Positions 1 through 21,120 are shown, numbered from the stretch's first letter. The stretch: 31,016 nucleotides of DNA from Wuchereria bancrofti (GCA_005281725.1 SSBO01000002.1:37566-68581), one strand, 5' to 3'. The notes: a model not told the origin generated them from the sequence alone. Program-made: numbers and translations.

Positions 1-1073
1 TGGATATATTTCTATATTTCCGCTCTTATCACAAACAGCTCTTCAATCGAATTTAATATAATCAAAAATGCTCGATGCTGATGAATGCCATGCTAACTAC
101 AATGATAAAGCAAAATTCAATTATATTGCTACATATAATAAAATATATGCATAACACATTTGACAAATTTATGTAAAATTTTTCTCACAACAAATGTTGA
201 CATTTTGTAATTTGCGTTAAACGAAAGAAAAAATATTTCAAACAATTTGAATTCACTTTTTTTTTCTCTGTCTCTCTCTCTCTAATATATCTTACAAAAG
301 TATGAAAATTTGTTAAATGTTTATACAATCAAAGCATTTCGAATTAATTTCAAATTTTCAACTATCATTACAACATTCAATTTTTTTTTTTTGAAAAATG
401 CGTATTAATCATTTAATTATTTTTACAATAATTTATTAGTTGAAGGAAGTGATTAAATTACTCTTTTTGGCAATTGAATAATATGAGATCAAATCTACGG
501 CAATTTTTCCCAGATATCGGATAAAAAAATATTTTCTTCATTCAAATTAGAATTTTTGTAATAAAAAAAAATAAGAAAAATAATTCTTGTAATCAATTAT
601 TTAATTTAAACAAATAACAGATTACAGCAATATTCTGAAAATACAAAAAGAAAACGACAATTTTAAAATGGCAAAATTTTAAAACTTAAACGATCGATTG
701 ATGTAAAAAAATATCAACTTGCCTGCAAAAGTTATCTTTTACATTCATTTTTAATATCATGCAGCAATTATTTCAAACTATTAAATATAATAAAAATAAT
801 TAAAATATTAGTCATATTTATTTATCCATTTCGCTAACAAATACTCTCTTCCCTTCCTAACACAATCAATGATTGTCTAAAAGAAGACGATTGATAGCAG
901 TGATAATAAAATGTGGAAATTCCTACAATGTAAATTAAATTTTCAATTTAAAAAACATATCTATTAAATCAATGTTATCTAAAAAATAAAAAAAAAAAGA
1001 AAAAGACACTAGATGAATTTGTTGCATAGTTGTACCGCGTTACAAAGAGTGCTCATATATTTAGCAAAGAAAT
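1..1073. other. AT-rich intergenic sequence upstream of the PGRMC-like gene
   Basis: No exon or RNA gene can be supported here. The stretch is A/T homopolymer-rich with a short (TC)n tract at about 265-283. It should contain the promoter and any 5' untranslated or trans-splice site of the gene starting at 1074, but no clear TATA box or splice-leader acceptor can be assigned. Confidence 0.6.
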
Positions 1074-2165
1074 ATGTTAGCTCTTGGAGATGTGGTAGAA
1101 TTAGGTGGATGGGATTTGGTGGTTTTCGTATTTGTTATTTGTGTGATTTGTGTAGTATTCTTAAAAAAACCAGCAAAAGAGATACATTCGGATGTGGAAG
1201 AAGAAGAAACATTAAATTCTCTTCCACCTATGCAAAAGAGAGATTTTACAGTGGAACAACTGTTACACTTTAATGGCATACAAAATGAACGTATTCTTAT
1301 GGCTATTTGTGGAAAGGTAACATTTAGTTTTGTGTAAAATTTTAAAACATAATTTTTCATACGTTTTTTAAGTAAGTTTAAACGTAATTACACAAATCAG
1401 TCCACAATAGCGTATAGTTTTTGTCATTTAGCAAAGTAATTCAACTAATTTCTCGAATGGACATATTAGAAATCTCTTTATTTTGCAAAAAAGTAAGAAG
1501 AAAAGGAATGATAAAATGGATTATTGGAGAGCAAATGTAACTTCTAAGAAACACTGTGTATGACAGTATCTAAAATAGAAGATTCTGATCTCTTTTCTAA
1601 CTCAGCTTGTGATGCCATATTATTTAAAATGATTGAAATTTGTGGTTTCGGCAACTAAAGATTTTGTAGGTATTTGACGTAACGAAAGGGAGCATATTTT
1701 ATGGTCCTGAAGGTGCATATGGTAAATTAGCGGGTCACGATGCTACACGAGCTTTGGCGATGATGGACTTAACTCTGGTCAAAGATACTCCAGATGACTT
1801 AAGTGATATTTCGGATTCGGATCTTAATACAGCTAGAGAATGGATGCAGTCGTTCATCTGCAAGTTTTATGGTTACCATCAGTTTGTCGTATTTGTTTAC
1901 AGATCGTAATTTTCAAGACGTTAAAGAAATGTAAATTCGAAATACGTTTAGAGGCATTAAATTATATGTTTCGGTTAGTAGTAAAATGATTGATAAATGA
2001 AGAATGATTTATTGTTCATATCAATTTACTCTTAGTAAAGACTTAGTTTCCTTCCAGTTGACAAGGCTAATTTTATGTATTATAGACAAATACCCTGTTG
2101 TGGGAAAATTGTTAGCCGAAGGCGAAGAGTCAACCGATTACAAGGACGAATTGGCATCATTGTAA
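1074..2165 (+). CDS. vem-1: Membrane-associated progesterone receptor component (MAPR/PGRMC) family protein, VEM-1-like; 3 exons, 170 aa
   Basis: Exons are 1074-1316, 1670-1859 and 2086-2165. The predicted product has a short N-terminus, one hydrophobic membrane segment at about residues 13-31 followed by KK, an acidic linker (about 38-47), and a cytochrome b5-like MAPR domain from about residue 57 to 157. Family hallmarks seen are DFTVEQLLHFNG, GKVFDVTKG, the FYGPEGAYG loop (Y92 and Y98; the second aligns with the haem-coordinating tyrosine of PGRMC1), AGHDATRALA, and the terminal KYPVVGKLL with an acidic ESTDYKDE tail. Family members bind haem, sit in ER or plasma membranes, and support cytochrome P450s; C. 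elegans VEM-1 acts in axon guidance with UNC-40. Length is close to the family norm. Exon 2 ends at a GC donor (see the separate entry). ATG 1074 is chosen because it gives the membrane segment directly. The alternative open frame from 1013 is a shadow. Confidence 0.9.
1860..1865 (+). other. Non-canonical GC-AG splice donor of vem-1 intron 2
   Basis: The sequence after exon 2 is GCAAGT, the strong form of a GC donor. Joining T1859 to the exon at 2086 gives W-M-Q-S-F-I-Y-K-Y-P-V-V-G. This keeps the family spacing of eight residues from the conserved W to the Y of KY. The only GT nearby (1872-1873, GTTACC) is a weak donor and would insert four extra residues in frame. No ordinary GT donor gives the family spacing. 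Confidence 0.75.
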
Positions 2166-2534
2166 CTGCTCAAATTTTTAATTTCATCCGTGAGATTGAA
2201 ATATCTCAGATATGGGTAGATATGTTCATGGACTGTTTTATTTGAGATAACCTTTACATTCTGCTATATTGTATGTAAATTTTTATGCAAATTGTTACCA
2301 TTTGTTTATATTTTGTAATATGAATTTTTGCTGTCATTAAGAGCTTCATAGTTTGAATCTTTTTGTTACATGTTGTGCATTATTTTTCATTTGCCTCTCA
2401 TTTTTGCATGTTTATATCTGTCATTTATTTATGTCGCTTTTCTCCATTTTCCAGTTATTTTTTATTAATAATGATCTTTTTTATTAATATAATATGTCAT
2501 TTTCGACATCAATTTGGAGTCATCAAAATTCCGA

Positions 2535-2730
2535 AATAAATGAATTTCATCACTTTTACCGTGCTGTTATTAACCTGTCAAACTGCAATCTTCGTTATAT
2601 GGAGTTCAATACGTACATTTTTTTTTATCTAAAAAGAAGTTTGAGTGATGTAAAACAAAGGTGCATGTTTCAAATGAAGGTAATATTGTTCACAAATTAT
2701 AACTTATTGATTTTGTCATTTTAGTTTCAG
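2535..2730 (+). promoter_or_regulatory. Probable poly(A) signal of vem-1, then a splice-type acceptor (possible operon junction)
   Basis: AATAAA at 2535-2540 is the first good poly(A) signal after the vem-1 stop. About 190 nt further on, a TTTCAG acceptor ends at 2730, 60 nt before the next start codon. This is the usual layout of a nematode operon junction, where the acceptor receives a spliced leader. No upstream exon with an open frame leads into 2731, so the acceptor most likely serves the 5' untranslated leader. Inferred from spacing only. Confidence 0.4.
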
Positions 2731-2790
2731 TGGATCTGCATTATCTATTTTCTATCCCTGTTTTAATGCATCTCTAATTCGAGGGAAAAT

Positions 2791-3160
2791 ATGGCATTTA
2801 TGTATCCCATGCATTTCCCAACGGTACCATTACGATGGGATGAACCAGCATGGGCAATTCCTTGTACAGATGCAATTGATGAAATTTTACTTTCGAGACT
2901 AGAGTCACGTATCAGTGCACAGGTAATCACTTAGCTTTCACATAACAATAAATGATAGTTCTTCCATTAAATATATGGGAATACTTTAAAAAAGATTTAA
3001 AATACATCTGTTATCCTTCTTGAACTTATTTTAGTCTGTATTTGCTCAAATGCGTTCGGTGCCAAATGTTATTTCTGGAAGCACTTTATTGCAAGAAATT
3101 GATGATTTGGAAGATGATGACGAAGAAGTAGCTGATGAAGACGATGAACAAAATCAATGA
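2791..3160 (+). CDS. Putative anaphase-promoting complex subunit 15 (Apc15/Mnd2 family); 2 exons, 85 aa
   Basis: Exons are 2791-2922 and 3035-3160, joined in phase 0 through a GTAATC...TTTTAG intron. The product starts M-A-F-M-Y-P-M-H-F-P-T-V. The pattern [FY]-P-x-x-F-P-x-V, four residues after the initiator, matches the N-terminus of animal APC15. As in that family, a tryptophan follows, then a charged helix-forming middle (about 26-60), and a strongly acidic tail (about 67-85, runs of D and E). APC15 helps the anaphase-promoting complex turn over the mitotic checkpoint complex on CDC20. The start is supported by an in-frame stop at 2764 and by the match of residue spacing to the family start. 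The protein is short and partly low-complexity, so assignment rests mainly on the N-terminal motif. Confidence 0.6.
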
Positions 3161-3522
3161 TCTCATCCTATATCTACAGTTTTGTTTTGAATTCATACAT
3201 CGGTAGGTGTAGACCTTATAATATTTCCTTTTTTTTTTTCACTGTTCATTATTTGAATTTAAGAGCAAAAGAAGAATTTAGTTATGCCTTGAAATTTTTA
3301 GAGAAAAGTAAAGAATGAATAATGATTAGAGATTTTTTGATTCCGTAATTTTTTTTTTCAAATTTCTTTGTGAATATTGATGAACGTTTGAAGCAACTAA
3401 CTTTATTTGCAGCCATGTCAATGTGCAATAGTTTTCGAACACTTGTGAGCTAAATACTATGCAAATATTTTCAAAAAGTATATTATACTTGAATGTTTTT
3501 CACTTGTAAACAGATGATGTTT

Positions 3523-3528
3523 AATAAA
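3523..3528 (+). terminator. Poly(A) signal for the APC15-like gene
   Basis: AATAAA lies 363 nt after the stop codon at 3160, in a leader-to-tail order that fits the + strand gene. No other good candidate lies closer to the stop. Confidence 0.5.
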
Positions 3529-4875
3529 TATTTGAGCTTATTTTATTCATAAAACTCTTTCATAAAAATCTAAACAGCATGCTATCTAATAGTCCATTAG
3601 CATCATTCAACAACACTACAGTGATCATTCATTTATTTGCTTCATTTCACAATTTTTTTGTGATTAGAATTCATAATTATTTTTCACGCCTAAAGGACAT
3701 ATAATACGTCAAGATTATAAGGCTGTTATTTCATCGACAAACTATCTAATGGTCCATTAGCATTAGCGTAAATATTTCCTCTTTTCCTAATGCTATTTCA
3801 AGCCATTAAAATTATTTAGCCAAAACGCTTAGGCTTTATGTTATTCCTCTGTGCTGCTTCTGTTCTGTAATAAAAACAGGAGGATATCAATATGAGATTG
3901 AAATTGGGGCGAATTGCTGATAGCAAAAAAATTAATTGAAAAAGCCGAGGGAAAATAGATTTTAAATATTAACTTGTATCATAATCAATTTTAAGCAGTG
4001 TATGCTTTATTTAGCTCAATCACAGTACAGAATGAAAGGATTTCACATGAAAGGATATTGTAAATTATTACAAAAATTGTTGTAAATAGAATGGTATATG
4101 CCCAGAGCAAAGATTAGAAAAATTAACAGTTAGATTTTAAATAGTTTGCTTTAGAATAACAGTTACAAAATACAAATATAAACGAGTTGTAAAGTGGTAG
4201 GAGAACTTGATAAAATTTTTTCAACTAAACTTTATGTTATAAAGTACTATTTATCACAGTAATATTAGACCAGAAAAAGAGTTTTTTTTTTTCTTTCTTG
4301 AAACAACAAAATCAACGAATAGGACGAAACATTTACTCCAAAGTAAGTAAAAGTATACAAAGATTAATATTTATGCTTAGGCATAACTAAGAGGTGCAGA
4401 TTAAGATATCTTGTAAAAGTTTACTCTGTTTTATATTTTTGGAATTTTTTTTAATATCATATACATGCTAGACAATAAAAGGTGCTAAAATGAACTGTGT
4501 TACAAAATTCTTTTAGTGGCATCGATTTGATACTTTTTTTTTTACGAAATTTTTTTTTTTTGTTTGATAATTCATTCTCTCAATTATTTTCAAATAATGT
4601 ACTATTTCCTATATTTTCATTTATGCACAAATAATGCCTGAGAATAGGAAATCTAACAAATAAATTAGCCACCGTAAAATGAAAGAATTACAAATTTCAT
4701 TTAGCAACTATTTTAATTTAAATTGTCGTTTTATTGAAGAGAAAAACCACTTATTGAATACTCTTTCATTTTTTTTTTTTTTTTTTTTTAAATGAATAAA
4801 TATCACATTTCTCACATTCCTTCTTATTGTTGAAATAATTTTTATACTTTAAAGGTATTTTGTTTGTCATTGAAA
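3529..4875. other. Convergent intergenic spacer, no gene seen
   Basis: This stretch lies between the 3' ends of the APC15-like gene (+) and grk-2 (-). It holds many T and A runs and the palindromic direct repeat listed separately. No open frame with splice signals or family resemblance was found on either strand. Confidence 0.6.
3582..3763. repeat. Two copies, 160 bp apart, of a palindromic 22-bp element
   Basis: Copies at 3582-3603 and 3742-3763 differ at one base. Each contains a near-palindrome. In the second copy CTAATGGTCCATTAG (3746-3760) is a perfect 7-bp inverted repeat around a single T. In the first copy (3586-3600) one G is changed to A. The intervening 138 bp do not look duplicated. 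Confidence 0.7.
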
Positions 4876-4881
4876 TTTATT
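4876..4881 (-). terminator. Poly(A) signal of grk-2
   Basis: TTTATT on the + strand reads AATAAA on the - strand, 96 nt after the grk-2 stop codon (4978-4980). The position is typical for a short nematode 3' untranslated region. Confidence 0.55.
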
Positions 4882-4977
4882 TCATTCTAATGCCATTGAA
4901 AATGAGAAATAAAATTTTACAAGTGAAAAGCATTTTTTTTTTTTTTTGCTAGAATTATTGCTAAAATAATTATTAGA

Positions 4978-15220
<10,243 letters not shown>

Positions 15221-15354
15221 TTTCAATTGCTCGTACTATTTTACTATTTAAGCGCATAACACGTACGCTAGAATTTGTCGTTGCTAATATCAGTATTAGC
15301 GTTTGAATAAAAAAATTTTCATCACAAATACATTTGCTATAATTGAACTGAAAA
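15221..15354 (-). promoter_or_regulatory. 5' untranslated leader of grk-2 with likely acceptor and hairpin
   Basis: Reading toward the start codon, a TTTTTCAG acceptor ends at 15348. This would begin a 127-nt leader and could accept a spliced leader or an upstream exon. Within the leader, 15283-15300 is a perfect 7-bp stem with a 4-base loop (GCTAATA, CTGA, TATTAGC). The frame of the coding exon is closed upstream. The larger open frame on this strand (to 15455) is in another frame and is a shadow. Confidence 0.5.
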
Positions 15355-16303
15355 ATAATAACTTTGAGAGAGAGAAAAAAAAAGATTTTTTTTTTTTTGA
15401 ATTGAAAATTAAGAAATTTATATGAATGAGAAAAAGAAAATGCTTTCATTTCCACTTCAAAATTTCATTGCTTATTGCATCTACAAATGAAATTTCATTC
15501 CATTTTCTTTCTTTTCTTTTTCTTTTTCTTCTTTTTTTTTTTTTGTTTTTTTTTTTCATTCTATCTAACACAATAATTATTTGATTGAATTTTTTTGCTT
15601 AATTTTTGTCATAAGAATACTTTTAACGAATGTTTATTCTTTCATCTCACATTCCTACAACTAATATTTGCATTTAAAAGGAAAAAGCAAAAAAAAAAAA
15701 ATAGAGAAAAAAATAGGAAAGAAATCAATAATTTAAAACAATTTATTCAAAGATTTATTTCTCGAGATGTTATTGCTTTGATAGATTCAATGTTTTTTCT
15801 ACTATTAGCAATTAATTATCTTATAAGAGTTTTTTTTTTTTTTCAAGCAATATTACTTCAAATTTTCAAAAATAGAAAAAAAAAATTACGAAAGAAAAAG
15901 AGAAAGAAAATTAAAGAATTTGTTTATCAATTGAAAATTTTAAAAGATTACAAATGATATGGATAAGTAAAAAAAAAAAAAATCTTTACATGATACAAAT
16001 ATACCCTGTCTCTCTCTCTTTTTCTCTTTATATAAAGGTATCCAAGTTTTGAAATTAAAAATTGATGTCATAATTGAAATGAGAGGAATTTGGAAGGATA
16101 GAGGAAAATTTGTCACCCATATGCATGGGGACAATTTCTGAAAAAAAAAAGAGGCCACCGATGAATGCAACGATAATTGAAGTTGAATAAAAGCATCCTA
16201 TGATTTTTTTTTTTTAAAATTATTTATAGCATTTAATACTTTTACTATCTAATATTAAATATATTGATTGATTCTGCACTATGCTTAAATCTCGATGAAA
16301 TAG

Positions 16304-16410
16304 GAAATAAATAAACAAATAAATAAGCAAACAGATAAATAAACAAACAAATAAGTGAGTAAATAGATAAATAAACAAATAAATAAATTAGTGAATAAAT
16401 AAAGAATAAA
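16304..16410. repeat. (AAAT/AAAC)n tetranucleotide repeat
   Basis: About 105 bp of alternating AAAT, AAAC and AGAT tetranucleotides with occasional AAGTG breaks. Confidence 0.85.
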
Positions 16411-18416
16411 TTAAGCGATATATCGTCTTTTATTTCACATATTCAATTATTAAATTGATAGAAATTTTATTTCACTATCGTAAACATTTTGAAAAATAAA
16501 ATCAAATCGATGTAATACATTATTTATCTCATTTAGTGATATAGCATTTCTAAATTCATCGAAAAAAGGAACGAGAAAAAAAAGTTCGAAATAATTAGAC
16601 TTAGCATGCATCATTATCTCCATAAAATCAAAAAGGAAGTGAAAATGAAAATGAAAAGATGTTGAATAGTCAACAAATTCAAAGTAAATAATATTAAAGT
16701 ATCCTAATTAAATGGTGCTAAAAAAAATTAAAATTAGGTATAAAACGGAATAACTAGACAAATCAATGAAAAAATGGTCAGAAAGATAGAAAAAAAAGAA
16801 ATATTGCAATATAAAAATTAGCAAATATTCTAATTTCATATAAATAATGAATTGTAAAATTTTAAATTTTAATTGTGTTTAATTGCAAAACTTAGTTGCA
16901 GTAAATCAAAGCAATCTAGAAGTTTTATCATAGGTGATGCAAACTTTATCAATGATAGTAAACTATGATGCAAAAATTATCAGTTATACTTGAATTTTTG
17001 AATGCAAAAAAAAGACTTGTTAAAATTTATAATTGAATGAAATTATGAAAGTACAAGAATACAAACTATCGTTTCATTAAAACTATTTCGAAAGATATCA
17101 CCGATTTATTTAAAATTAATTTGATTAGTCAATAAAATGATATCAGTAACCTACAAGGATTGAATAAATTACGGTAATTCTGAGTTTCACATTAATAGAA
17201 AAAAAAGTGACAAAAACTAGTAAAATAATATGAAATAAAAAAAATGAAGTAGTGATAAGATAAGAGATTTCAATGCTTACAAATTTTGCAAATCAAAGCA
17301 ATAAAAAGTATATTTCGTAAATTTCATAATTTTATCAGTAAACAAATCCATATTAAAATTTAGTATAAACTTAACTTCCGTATGTGAATAATTCAAAACT
17401 TAAATGACTGGAATATATTACTGGAAGAATTAATAGTCTCGCAATAAAATTAAGTAAACCAGTTAATTTAAACAAATCAATGGATAAATGAATTAATGAA
17501 TTAGTACTGCATTATTACTTTAATTAGTTAATTAATACCTAGCGTTTTTAGCTTCAAAAAGAAAAGTATTGCTGACAAAAAAAAAAAAAAAAAAATTGTG
17601 AGACTTATGTTGTTATTATCACAAATGTTGCAATCACATTGATAACTCTGTCAATTTCAGTTAAATAATCACACATTGATAGCTTCATTGATTTGAATTA
17701 AACAATCGTTCATGTTATCAATGTTATCATTGATAACTTTCATTTGAAAAAAAATTAGAATTTTAGGAATTCAATTTTATAATTAGTGAAAATAGACAAA
17801 TTAACAATCATTTTTCTCTGTAAAATCTGCAAAAAAAAAAAAAAAAAAAAAGGAGATGAAAAGAAAACATCGAAATTGTCCATTTGAAGTAAACAAAAAA
17901 GAAATGTGAGCGAAAAATAGAATGACTTTCAGTCTTCAGAATTTTCAACTTAATTCTATCCTTTTTCTTCTCCCTCTCTCTTCTTCTGTCTCTCTCTCTC
18001 TCTCTTTCTATTATCATGCAATTTTAGGGAGCTTCAAATTTATGAATATTTTCCAAAAAAAAAAAAAAAAGAAAACAACTATTTACGAACAAACGATAAC
18101 CAATTATTCAAATATAGCAAAAAATAATAGAAAGAGGCGGAGAGAGAGAGAGAGGAAGAAAAAGAGAAGAATTCATTCTAATTAATTTAAACTTTCACTG
18201 CGAATAATTATTTCATTTGAAATCTTAAAATTTATATACATACAACAAATCCATATGAAATTGACGAAATAAGATCATTTGCGCTTCTCTTTCAGATTAA
18301 AACTGATAAATCACAAAAGAAGTAAACAAGCAAATAAATAAGTAAGTAAAGTCTCTCAAAAATATCCTAAATTTGATATATTTCTTTTATCATTTTATGA
18401 ATTTTTGCTTCTTTGC

Positions 18417-18556
18417 ACTTATCATTTACCGGAAAAGCTTATCATTTACTGGAAAAGCCTATCATTTGCTGGAAAAGCTTATCATTTACTGGAAAAGCTT
18501 ATCATTTACTGGAAAAGCTTATCATTTACTGGAAAGGCTTATCTTTTACTGGAATA
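18417..18556. repeat. Tandem array, 20-bp unit x7
   Basis: Seven copies of GCTTATCATTTACTGGAAAA lie head to tail. Inner copies are nearly identical and both ends are degraded (ACTT at the first, GGAATAG at the last). Each copy contains TTATCA, which reads TGATAA on the other strand, so the array presents seven GATA cores. A + open frame across it reflects the repeat only. Confidence 0.93.
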
Positions 18557-20188
18557 GTTCAGTTACTTCTATAAATTCTTGTTTGCTAATATTTTTGCAA
18601 CTTTTATGCTTATTTCTACGAAGATGGAAAATTTTTGAATAAAACTATTTTAATTAATTAATCTAATAATTGATTTGTAAGCTGAAAAATAAAATAAACT
18701 ATTATTAGCTTAAATGTAACATTCAAAAAAAGAAAAAATGTAATCTAATCATTCCTCTATATCAATTAGTTGTGTTAGCATATTCTCACATACTCAATAA
18801 CATATCTAAATCGAATTATCATATCATATCAATTATCATATCATTTTCCCTCTGTCACGGATGATAATATTGCTGCAAATCCGAGAATTCATGAGTGTTA
18901 TTTTAATTCACTATGTAAAAGTATTATTAATTAAATAGATTACTTTTATTCTCAAAATATTTTCATTTCAAATTATCAATTTCAACAGATTAATGTACTT
19001 TTAAAGAATTTCCAATTTGTATATGATAAAAATTTAAAGTTAAAAGTTAACAAATTAACTGTTATCTGCAAAACGAAGAAATTTATTTGATATGAAATGA
19101 TAAGAAATGATAAAGTTATTAAAATGTTAAAAAAAAATTATTAAAATATATTCTGTCTGATTGCAACATATAAATTTAGCATTAAAAAAAAGACAAAAAA
19201 GCAGAAAAAAAAAAACAAAAAAAAAAAGAAAGAAATTGCTTATTGGATGAAAGAAATAATAAATTCAAGATTTTCTAGCCAATTGATAAAATGCTAACAT
19301 ATTAAAATAAATTTTGAAAAAAATGTTTTTTTTTTTCTTTTTTAAACGATAATATTATTATGGACAAGAAATAGACGAAGAAAATTGCTTCAGTAATTTT
19401 TGTGCCTTTATAATTTAGCTTTCAATTTTTTCAATTTTCAATATTGATAAACTGCAAATGACATATGTCATTTGTTTAGCATAAATATACACACTTTTTT
19501 TTTAGCAAATATACATATATGTGTTTTTATTTCTTTTCTATTTTACCTTTTCAAACATTTTCAAAATTGAAAAATGCCAACTGATTGTATCATTTAAAAC
19601 AATGAATTTCGATGCTATGATTAGTCATTTTTTTTTGACCAAAATGATTCATTAAATAATACAAAAATTAAATTTTAATATAAACTTTCAATGAAATTTA
19701 TTTTTATTAGTAATAATTAAATTTATTAACATAGTATTCTAGCAATGAAATATTTTTGTAATGATAAAATAAAAGTAAGATAAGTAATTTAAGAAAATTA
19801 TACCTATCAATAAGAAAGTTAAAGTGTATAATGCTTATTTCTATTAGATAATATATGTTAAAGCTTATCACATTCATATTCATGTTTACCTGGATGAAAA
19901 TATTTAATGAAATTTCACATCAAATAATTACGCAAATTAATCATGCTGGAAATTAATTTATGCTAGAAAAGCTAATTTTATGAAAATAGGCAAATGAATT
20001 TATGTTTTTAGTGAAATTATACCTTGTTTTAATATAAGATCATATGTTTTATCACTAACAGAAATATATAACAGGTAAATGAATTTATCAATTCAATAAA
20101 ATTATGCCTTCTTTTAATATAATATATGTTTGTTATTAACAAAAATATAACAAAATGTAATAGCTAAGAATGATTGATATGATGTCAC

Positions 20189-20256
20189 CTGTTCTCTAAT
20201 GCCACTTCACTTGGCTCATATGTGACAATTGTAGGCTTTTTCTTCAATCCTTTTGT
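20189..20256 (-). CDS. Candidate alternative first coding exon (low confidence)
   Basis: A 68-nt segment on - is bounded by an ATTAG acceptor and a GTGACA donor. It reads TKGLKKKPTIVTYEPSEVAL followed by EN and two extra bases AG. Base use looks coding (GCC/GTC/GAG-type codons, GC above its surroundings), and the frame opens exactly at the acceptor. It ends in phase 2 with AG, the same phase and the same two bases as grk-2 exon 1, so it could splice to grk-2 exon 2 (14849) without a frame change. A possible partner start is an ATG directly followed by a consensus GTAAGT donor at 26714-26716 on -. The residues match no family I recognise. It could equally be an exon of another gene or chance. 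Confidence 0.25.
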
Positions 20257-20743
20257 CTAATGAGCATCAATTTTGTTTGATCATTAATGAGAAAACAAAT
20301 GAAAGAAAAGAATTTAACAAATAACAAAAAAACAAAATTATTTTCAATCTAATTGATAAATACAATTATTGTGGATTTTATTTAAATTCATAACTAAGTG
20401 ATAAATAATTTTTCATATAAATTCAAAATTTTGCACTCAATTAGACAATATTTGAAAAAAAAGGAGAAGAAGAGAGAAAAAAAAGAAAGAGAGAGAGAGA
20501 CGAGATGAAAAGTTCAATTATAATAAAAGCTTTATCATTATGTGAAAGCTTTTATCACTTATTCATGTCATCGAATTCTTAAAATAAAATAAATAATAAT
20601 CCTACAAGACAAAATAAAAAAAATATATAAATTAGCGTATTCATTAATATTTTCATTCGTTTTTTTTTTCTGGAATGAATTTAATAATAAACATTTTTTT
20701 TTTTTTTTTGAAGAAAATACTACGAAATTTTATAAATAGTACA

Positions 20744-21120
20744 TGACGTCATCAAATAATATACACATTACGTCTGAACAATAAAATGCGTATGTCTGTG
20801 CTTTTGATATGACAAGAAAATCATATGGAATTTTACATCTGTTACGTGAAAATTACACGCCGCTATTATTTTTGATGCACTAAAAAAATTACACGAAAAA
20901 ATGTACGAAATACGTATATCACGTGAAAAATTCCATGAACATATTCAGTAATACGTGGCGCTGATCAATTTGAAATATTCACATATATTATTTAAATGAG
21001 ATAATGATACAATTATCATTAATTTCATTAAAAAAATTGCCAAAATTTGCCCGTGAAGTAATATCACGTACGATGAAATTATGACTTAAGCGATGGAGTG
21101 CATATCACGTAATATCACGT
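20744..21120. promoter_or_regulatory. Cluster of ACGT-core sites including a CRE and a TCACGTGA E-box
   Basis: Nine ACGT cores occur in under 400 bp, at 20746, 20770, 20844, 20912, 20921, 20953, 21066, 21107 and 21117. One is a full CRE palindrome TGACGTCA (20744-20751), the site of CREB/ATF proteins. Another is TCACGTGA (20919-20926), an E-box of the type bound by TFEB/HLH-30-like bHLH factors. At this base composition about one ACGT would be expected. Enhancer function is an inference. Confidence 0.45.

Larger units (their letters stand above)
15355..20188. other. Low-complexity non-coding stretch upstream of grk-2
   Basis: Nothing with coding character was found. Contents include long A and T runs, an (AAAT/AAAC)n tetranucleotide repeat, pyrimidine tracts around 17970-18008, a GA tract near 18140-18154, and the 20-bp array listed separately. 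A strong TTTTTTTTTTCAG acceptor lies on - near 16139-16151, but the sequence after it does not read as a protein family. Open frames here are K-, F- or R/E-rich products of simple sequence. Confidence 0.6.

Noticed and set aside
1013..1360. Frames on both strands overlapping vem-1 exon 1
   Set aside because: They are shadows of the real exon, which carries the membrane segment and the start of the MAPR domain.
15595..15957. 120-residue + open frame rich in K, F and N
   Set aside because: Built from A and T runs, has no family resemblance and no splice or leader signals around it.
17808..18185. Open frames rich in R/E/K on - and on +
   Set aside because: They are translations of GA/TC and poly(A) tracts.
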